The position numbers were made by a program, and so were the translations under genes. Shown here one piece after another: positions 57,011 to 64,000 of a stretch of DNA of 64,000 nt (positions within the stretch are counted from its first letter, which is position 1; the number at the start of each line of letters is the position of its first letter). The stretch comes from Orobanche coerulescens (taxonomy: Eukaryota > Streptophyta > Magnoliopsida > Lamiales > Orobanchaceae). Below the pieces are notes generated by a model. It was given only the letters and a program-made list of their open reading frames with translations, was not told the DNA's origin and ran no database searches. Location of the stretch: the NCBI GenBank assembly GCA_033398695.1, contig CM065815.1, forward strand, positions 99,848,501 through 99,912,500, in the 5' to 3' direction.

Positions 57011-58813
57011 TTTACAGTACATAGCAACATTAGAGCATAAAACTTACAACTTTTAAAATAATATCCTCAAGAATTGTCATACGCTTATTCTCCGCCTCAA
57101 GTTTAGCCTCTAGATTTGCTTTCCAGCTGGTATTTTGTATTTGGGCATCTAACTTTGAAGGTGTAACACCTGCTCCCATACCTATAACATGACCAGGTTT
57201 CTCCTTACCAAGAACTTGACTCAATACATACCACTTTAAAGGAACACGCTCTTGACTAAGCGGCTGATCATTCAGTTTCTCTTGAATCTCAGCCTTTAAA
57301 TAAAGCAACAATTAAGTTCATTACATGTAAAATGAAACTGCATCTTAAATAAGCAACAATTGGTCATGGAGAATACTTACAATTTTTTTGGCCATATACT
57401 CATTTTTGGCTTTCTTTGGTTCATGGCCTTTAATAAATGACTCAGTCCTACTCAATATTTTTCCAGGATTATTCAGTTCCTAATTGAATAGAAACAAAAA
57501 TTTCAGTCCTACTCGATGCAAATTCCAATTATGGTCTAAGATGGTTATAGAAGACAAAACATGATTAATACACAAATATTTTATCAGATATTCTCCCACA
57601 ACTGACTTACATATTCATATTGCATCCTTGCATACCCTTGTCGGCTTTGTGTGTGTGGAAGAAGCTGTAAACCTCTTATTTTCTTCATTTTCTCACTCTT
57701 TTCCTGCATATCATATAAACATAATATGGTTACATATGCACCGAAAACCTAATTTCAGATTAGAAAGCAAAATATATCCTCAACTCCTTAATGTTATTAT
57801 TACTACTATTGTTGGTATTAATATTATTATTATTGGTATTACTATTACTGGTTATTGATCTCACAGCCACTTACTTTCCATTGATCTGAACGACGTATTG
57901 CAACAAATTAATCCCACTTGTTTTTCGGCACATCTGTGGGTCTTAACATGTTAATATGTCTTGTAGTTTCTGCCTTGTTGCGCCGAGACTCTAAAATCTT
58001 GGTAATGCTAATAGACAATTCAGATTTATAAGCCCTCCACAGCCTTCCACATTGTTGTAAGACAACTGTCTTATGAGTAAGCTCCACACAAAATTTTTGC
58101 TACAAAATAAGATATTAAAATGTTATCTATTTCCACAGTAAAAACATGTATGTGTATATGCCAATAGAACACAAGTAGATACACAAATGGGAAAACACAT
58201 TACCATCAAAAGTTTCCAGATTTCATCTTTTGCAAGAGGTGCCGCTGTGTCCACCTTGTGCCAAGTATCTATGTTGATTGGCACTTGCTCTCGTACCAAA
58301 CAACCAATAGTAGAGCTAAATCTCACTGAAAGTTGTCCAACAGGTTGTCCATTTTCATTCCACACAACCTCTTGCTTTGTTGTCTCTCCCGTTGGAATGA
58401 CTTGTAAGGTAGTTTTACCTCTTACACGTTTCTTTCCTGTGTTACCACTAGGAGTAAGTTCAGATTCAAGCTCAGTTTCATGGCGAGCTTCAGGATCATA
58501 TAGTGCACCTGATTCAGCCCCTATTGTTGGACCTCTCTTCCTCCCTGTTTTCATAGTCTATGTCTATGTAACAGAAGACAACAATGTTATATGATAATAA
58601 TAATAATAATAATTATAATAATAGGATCAGATACACATGTTATGTTCACAATGTACCAATGTTCTAAACAAATGATAATTTTATATAATATATCAGTCAC
58701 CAAAAATACAGATGAATAACATCAAAACTGATTACAAAACATTGATGCACAATCTTATGCATATTACAAATAGCATAAAATCTCACATTATACAGAGTCA
58801 AACATACAATAAA

Positions 58814-59632
58814 TTACATATCCTTGTGGTCTATATCAAGTGCATATGACTCTTGAGCAAAAAAAGTTGTAAAAGCACTCTCATCGAATAGTTCCAGGTT
58901 ATAAAAGCCTCTTGGTGGTGCCTTTAACACTACATACCAACTTGATTTTTCATTATCTCTCGAGTAAAATACTTGCTCAGCATGTGATGCTAAAATAAAG
59001 GGATCTTTTTTAGTTAAACCTTCATGAATATTAACTAAAGTGAATCCATCTGCTTTCTTCACACCAGAGGTCATGTTGACCCAATCACAAAGAAATACAG
59101 TCAAACGGAAAGTGTAGAAATCCAAAACCAGAATATCTTGAACAATTCCATAATAATTTAATGAATCTACTTCCAAATGTACACAATAGTCTTGTGTGGA
59201 AACAATAGCTTTCTTGGTATGAAAGCGCTTCCCATTGATAACAAAACCAGAATAGGACATTGCATAACGTCTTGGTCCTTTCACAAGGTAAGTGAGCGTT
59301 TCATCATGCTTAATATGCTCATTACCAGCTTCATGTTTAATCTGAATACAATGATTAAAAAAATATATACTTAAATTTCTATCTAAACCAATCAAGACCT
59401 TGTAATAGATGAACTAGATACTAGTAAAAACAAACCTTATAATGTATCCACTTAACAAATGTCTATAAATGCTTTTTATCTAGCATTTTGGAATCATTCA
59501 TCAAACGTTCATCAGAGCACTTTAACTCATCTTTATGAACCCTATAATACAACATGCAAGCACTTTAATCTTGATTTCAAGAAGCAAAGTTTTAGAAGTT
59601 AAGGATACTTTTACTTACTCAATGTTAAGTAC
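58814..59632 (-). pseudogene. CACTA TNP2 transposase C-terminal exons, copy 2
   Basis: Same three exon pieces as in copy 1: 59632-59619, 59541-59436, 59341-58814. A private nonsense mutation has arisen: plus-strand 59463-59465 is cta (TAG on the minus strand) where copy 1 encodes Glu in KKHLETFV. The final exon keeps the DUF4216 signature (GIVQDILVLDFYTFR) with minor changes (TTFFAQES, DIDHKDM). Confidence 0.85.
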
Positions 59633-60101
59633 TGTAATACCTGAGATTTCTGATGTGTATTTGAACCTTGTGATGTTGTATTTGTTGCATTTTGATCTGA
59701 GTATTATTCTCCGTATTTCATGATCCGGTGTTGTTGAGCGTATGATTGCATGAATGTGTTCTAAATTGTGATTTTTGCACATGTAGCGCATGCTATCGAC
59801 TAGGCGTAGCGTACGCTAAATTGGGTTTCATAGCGCACGCTATGTATGAACCTTAGCGCACGCTATACGTAGTCAACATGATTAAGACAGGGTGGTAGGT
59901 GAGATCAGCCGCGGATCTTGGTCGGATCATGTCGGGATGAACCTGGACGGCTTTTGGGAAAAGCCGAGTCAACGCTGTAGCGCAAGCTACTGGTATGAGG
60001 ATAGCGCACGCTAAATGTTGAGTATAGTGAGGTCAGTAAGCTTCGTATGGCTGTTAGCGCATGCTATGGATATGGACTAGCGCGCGCTAATAACCATTTT
60101 C

Positions 60102-60109
60102 TATATATA
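60102..60109 (+). promoter_or_regulatory. Probable TATA box of gypsy D LTR
   Basis: tatatata, ten bases after the palindrome tagcgcgcgctaa; good spacing for an LTR core promoter. Confidence 0.6.
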
Positions 60110-61400
60110 GGACAGTACCCTTTTTCATTTTCCAGACTTCTTCACTTCCCAAATCCGAATTCTTAGACTTTGAGAGTTACTTCCTCCATCCTAAACCTCT
60201 CATATTATCATCCTAGCACGAGTTTGAAGATTGTAGATCATTGTAGATTGGTGTTCAATCTATCGGTGTTGGAATTCTTCAAGTTCCTCCTTGTTCTTCA
60301 CTATTTTGAGGTAGGTGATTCTTCACCAACTAGAGTAGTATTCTTAAGGATGTTTTGGAACATGTTTTGATATTATCTAGTCAGATAAATTCGTACGTAT
60401 TCGAACATCATGTTGTTAAAAGGATATTTTCGATGTTTCGGTACTTCTTCATCGTTTAGACCATTGAACCTTTTAGTGTTTGAAATCCGAAGCACATTCA
60501 TGAAGCTATTAAACCGATTATGGCCAGTTTATGGAGATTATCAAGTTCTTATGATTTGACATAATGGAATTATACGTTTTGGGACATAGAATGGATTGAA
60601 CTTAGGATATTTTTTTGAAGATCAAGATGAATGATGGTGTTGTGATGATTATACGTATCCTTGTATCTCGAAGTTGTTCAATCCGTAAAGATCATTCATA
60701 AACGGTATGAGCATGATATTCATGGAGATGACATGTATAAACACTGAAGATTTCATGAGTTTCATCACCATTAGATCTAGTCTACTGCCCAGTAGTGAAC
60801 TGCCATGCACGGTTAGCGCACGCTAAGATATGTATATTAACGTGCGCTATCGGGCATAAGTTAACGTACGCTACGCTTAGTACGTAACGTACGTTATGTT
60901 ATCAGGCGAGTCAGTCGGCTGATCAGAGAGGACTATCAGTACATAGTTAGCGTACGCTAGATTTCGTCGTTTACATACGCTAACGAGCAGGCTTAACGCA
61001 CGTTACATAGAATACGTAGCGTACGCTAAGTAGTTCAGGCAGATTACATTATAAGAGCTTTCGGCCTTAGATCAGATTGTTAGACATTCGTACGACATGA
61101 GATGATTTCTATATTATTTCTTTTGTTAAGGTTCGAGCTTCCTAGGTTTGACCGAAAGAGGTGACCTTTGAGAGTGTTGAGATCATCAGAGTGATTAGTT
61201 CTTGCCATCTTTGAGGAAAGTATCGTAAATTGTTCATGTTGGTATTTTGAGCATGCATGTGGTTTATTCATGTTGTTGATCATAGGATTTATTTTATTGA
61301 ATTGTCATGATATTCGTTATCAAGTGTTTATATGTTCATGTTGATGGACATAGCGATTTTGCATATATGTATGCATGAGTTGTGTTTGTGTATGTTGTAC

Positions 61401-61603
61401 GATCTATGCTGAGGGCGCTGGATCGGATGTCCACCTCGTGTTGGTCTGACGGGATCATCTTAGGATCTATGCTGAGGGCACTGGATCATTGGACGGGTTT
61501 TTCCACCTCATGTTGGTCCGACGGGATCATCTTGGGATCTATACTGAGGGCGCTGGATCATTGGAATACCCATACTGTGTTAATGGAATCTTGTGGATTC
61601 GCA
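61401..61603 (+). repeat. Tandem repeats in gypsy D LTR
   Basis: Three imperfect copies of gatctatgctgagggcgctg followed by a cgacgggatcatctt-type segment. On the opposite strand the core resembles the gatcc-agcgcacacagctatagat repeats in the A and B LTRs, so the array is a conserved feature of these related LTRs. Confidence 0.85.
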
Positions 61604-62033
61604 TTGTTGGATTCCGGTAGCATAAGTCCGTGTTGTGTATTCTGTTATGCATCTTGTTGCATATTTGATTTGATACTTGTACTAGCATCGTTTTGCTAAC
61701 ACCTTCGGGGGTGGACATTTGTTTTGATGTTCAGGTAGCCGAGGAGCGGGAAAACAGCCACAGTACCGACGTGACGACGAAGGGGCTCAGTGATGTTCAT
61801 TGTGATTTGTCTTTTGAATTATTCCAGTACTCGAGTACGTGTGTCTTAATAATATCATTTCGATATGGTTGTATTAATTAACTTAATGGATCAGTTGGAA
61901 CCGGTTTTGTATTTTGAACTTTTGTGGTACTGTTGGATTATATTTACATTTCTTTTAATTAGCCTTGTAAATCCTTACTTAAAGGGTTTACAGCGCTGTA
62001 ATTATTCCGAATATCTCGGGGTGTTACAGATTA

Positions 62034-62046
62034 TGGTATCGGAGCT
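62034..62046 (+). promoter_or_regulatory. Gypsy D primer-binding site
   Basis: tggtatcggagct, five bases after the LTR; the same variant as in A and C. Confidence 0.88.
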
Positions 62047-62273
62047 AAGATTCATGGATATCTTGGCAGTCGGGTCTTAGTTGGGTCTGTTTACGTTATT
62101 TAATTTACGGGTCGTTCGTAACATCACTGTTCAGCCAGCGTCGTCATGTGGACCGTGGTTGTAAGTCTCCTAATCTCTTATACTACCGTTTTACTTAATT
62201 TCTATTTTGTGAATATTGGCAGGCTTTATTTTTGAAAATTATGCCTTGGATATTGAGTAATTGTGTTTACAGT
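62047..62273 (+). other. Gypsy D leader
   Basis: A short untranslated leader, including gtggttgtaagtctcc, which has a recognisable counterpart in the LARD C leader (gtggctataagtcccc). No gene. Confidence 0.7.
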
Positions 62274-64000
62274 ATGTTGAGGGGAGGACGTGGACGCGGA
62301 CGCGGTCGTGGACTCGGACGTGGTAATGTAAGACAAGAGAATTCAGCAACTACCCCAGAATTATCGGCTAGTCAAACCGATTCTCATTCTGGAGGACAGC
62401 AGGGATCAGCGAATGACAACGCAAACCCTAACATGCCGGGAGTGCTTCAATAGGTGGTGGCTCAGATAAACCAGTTCGCTTAGGTGGTTGACCGCATGCA
62501 GACGGCGATGGGACAGCAGCATAACGAGGATAATCGGGGAGACAGATGGCTTACTGAAGTGGTCAAATTACACCCGCCAAAATTTGACGGTTCTGCTGAG
62601 GCACTTACTTGGGATCACTGGCTAAAGGAGTTAGAGAAGATATTTGCGGGAATTAACTATCCCGAGGACCGGAAAGTTCCTATTGCCCAGTATTTTCTAA
62701 CTGGGGAGGCTTTTGACTAGTGGGAAGCTATTTGACCTGAGGATCATAATGCTAACTGGATGGAATTCAAGCTAATGATGGAAGCACAATATTGTCCTCG
62801 TCCAGTTGGAGAGGCAAAAATCCAGGAGTTTTTCTCACCACAGAGTTCGGAAGCATATGTGACAGACATAATCAAGACTTTTAATCATCACCTGACTTGT
62901 GTGCGACACTTGGCCAGGACGGAGGCGGAGAAGATTTTTCATTTCTATATGCGGATGAAGCCGGAAATTCAGCAGTACATGTCCGGATTCGAGTGTACTA
63001 CGTTGCGACAGTATCAAGACAAAGCGCTGGCCTACGACATGAAAGAGGCAGCGGTGGAGAAATTGATGGAGGCAAAGAAGTAGAAAGTGTCCGGTAACTT
63101 CTCAGAAAACAAGAGTGGTGGGCCCCCCAAGGGCCAGTCTTCATTTTATTCATCTAGGAAACCTCTACATCCTTCTCGAGGTGGAAAGAGGTTCCAGACA
63201 ACATCAGCTGTTTCGAACGCATCAAAGAAGTGCTATAATTGTGGTCGATCAGGGCATATTCGACGTGATTGTCCCATTCCTTCTGTGACTTGTTTTGAAT
63301 GTGGGCAAGAAGGACACCGTGCGAATTTTTGTGAGAATGTGACTAGATCTTTTGGTACTCGTGCTCCAGCACCAGTTCCGAAAGAGATAAGTGTGAACCA
63401 GACACAACAGAGTGGGTTTCAGCAGCATAATGTTGGGAAGAAAGTGACATCAAGTGTTGGGTCCGTTCCTCCACGCCTGTACGAGATTAGGAAATCTGAC
63501 GATCAGAACACTGCTGTTGCATCAGGTATGATTCAGATCCTTTTGCAACCAGTTAGTGTCTTATTCGATTCTCGAGCTACACATTCTTTCCTATCATTGA
63601 ACTGTGTTAATCGTTTGAAAATCTCGTGTTTATTTGATTGTGAGCCTTATGTTGAGGGTTTTCCGAGCAGAGAGAGAATTGTGGGAATCCTAGAAACTAG
63701 AGATTTTCTAGTATCTATAGGAGGGAGAGATTGGCCATCGAATCTTATTATAGTCAACATCCATGGTGACGATTTAATTCTCGGAGACGATTGGATCAAC
63801 CGTTATGGAGCTATTTTGAATTACCGAAAGAGAGTCATTTCTATCATTGCCGATGATGGATCCGAACATTTATTCAAAGGATGGAGACCGGGAAGCTCGG
63901 GAAAATTGATCAAGGCTATGAAAACAGTGAAATTACTGAAGCAGGGATGTCATGGACTTTGGTGCTATGTCATGAAGAAAGAAGAAGGAGTAGAGCTCTC
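62274..64000 (+). pseudogene. Gypsy D gag-protease (incomplete at window end)
   Basis: ATG at 62274 starts MLRGGRGRGRGRGLGRGN, the same Arg-Gly start as A. The gag domain (PPKFDGSAEALTWDHWLKE, MMEAQYCPRPVGEAKIQEFF) runs in one frame but carries TAG at 62452, TAG in QFA-VVDRM, TAG and TGA near 62718-62735, and TAG at 63081-63083. From 63084 the frame is open to the window end: zinc knuckles CYNCGRSGHIRRDC and CFECGQEGHRANFC, then a protease whose DTG is DSR (FDSRATHSF), then LGDDWINRYGAI. Most stops are CAG, CGA or TGG codons changed by C-to-T type transitions. RT and integrase should follow outside. Confidence 0.9.

Larger units (their letters stand above)
54836..58554 (-). pseudogene. CACTA ORF2-type gene, copy 2
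   Basis: Same exon layout as 44520-40788. The first exon (58554-58202) has lost 12 bases, giving GALYDPEARHETELE instead of the longer form in copy 1. The exon around 57300-57046 has substitutions (VPLKWYVLSQVLG for VPVKWDVLSQVLG). The last exon (55114-54836) ends KYIVLDH. The TAA in the second exon is shared with copy 1, so it predates the duplication. Confidence 0.77.
53930..59632 (-). mobile_element. CACTA transposon, 3' part, copy 2
   Basis: Second copy of 39882-45598: terminus and subterminal repeats (53930-54493), ORF2-type gene, copia remnant, microsatellite and TNP2 C-terminal exons. It is followed directly by the complete gypsy D LTR. Confidence 0.9.
45903..59939 (+). repeat. 14.03-kb tandem duplication, unit 2
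   Basis: Direct repeat of 31870-45905. Local offsets vary from 14,027 to 14,048 because of small indels. After gtcgggatg at 59939 the D LTR continues normally (aacctggacgg), so the right end is the native sequence and the junction at 45903 is the new one. Confidence 0.93.
59633..62028 (+). repeat. Gypsy D 5' LTR
   Basis: 2,396 bp from tgtaatacctgag to ggggtgttaca. Palindromes (such as tagcgcgcgctaa) at about 59784-60092, directly upstream of TATATATA at 60102, and a second cluster at about 60810-61030. Three copies of a 63-72 bp repeat starting with gatctat at 61401, 61464 and 61536. Confidence 0.93.
59633..64000 (+). mobile_element. Gypsy D: chromovirus, 5' part
   Basis: Plus-strand Ty3/gypsy element related to A and B, inserted into a TNP2 exon. 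Complete 5' LTR (59633-62028), primer-binding site, leader, gag and protease; it runs off the window before RT. The target duplication cannot be tested. The gag-protease frame is uninterrupted by frameshifts but holds several nonsense codons. Confidence 0.92.

Noticed and set aside
31586..59632. Two independent insertions of LARD C and CACTA
   Set aside because: The second copy has no left target duplication, begins mid-LTR, and repeats the same nested order with the D LTR fragment at the junction, so DNA duplication explains it.

Overview
The window is from a flowering-plant nuclear genome and is built almost entirely of transposable elements nested inside one another. Evidence for this: plant Ty1/copia and Ty3/gypsy chromovirus pol genes, primer-binding sites matching initiator Met tRNA, a plant-type CACTA (En/Spm) transposon with GT-AG introns, and no intact single-copy host gene, rRNA, tRNA gene or CRISPR. 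The species cannot be named from the sequence. Every autonomous-type coding region is broken; the only long intact frame is a gag-only gene at 19441-20982.

Left half (1-26048). After about 550 bp of host-like DNA with a MITE-like inverted repeat comes a tandem copia array: a 5'-truncated element (E1, 549-4120), a central LTR shared with the next element, the internal region of a second copia element (E2, 14951-24388), and its 3' LTR (24389-25979). Two later insertions interrupt the array. A 9.6-kb chromodomain gypsy element (A, minus strand, 4786-14394, TSD TATTT) sits in the shared LTR. A 4.1-kb non-autonomous gag-only Sirevirus-like element (TR-GAG, minus strand, 17939-22081, TSD GTAAT) sits in the E2 integrase region.

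Right half (26049-64000). A second chromovirus (B, minus strand) is cut at about 31575-31580 by a CACTA transposon. The CACTA was itself hit twice: by a large non-coding LTR element (C, a LARD with about 2.9-kb LTRs; its TSD is the terminal CACTA pentamer) and by another chromovirus (D, plus strand) inside a transposase exon. A segment of about 14.03 kb, running from inside the first C LTR to inside the D LTR, is then present twice in tandem (31870-45905 and 45903-59939). Element D continues from 59633 past the window end with a stop-riddled gag-protease frame.

The most striking unexplained pattern is a family of 12-bp CG-rich palindromes, roughly TTA(G/A)CG(T/C)(A/G)CG(C/T)TAA. They are clustered just upstream of the probable TATA box in LTRs of unrelated families: Sirevirus-like TR-GAG, chromoviruses A, B and D, and LARD C. 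A second cluster lies downstream of the TATA in A, B and D. Inferred order of events: B and the copia array; CACTA into B; C and D into the CACTA; divergence of the two C LTRs; tandem duplication; then point mutation and indels between the copies.
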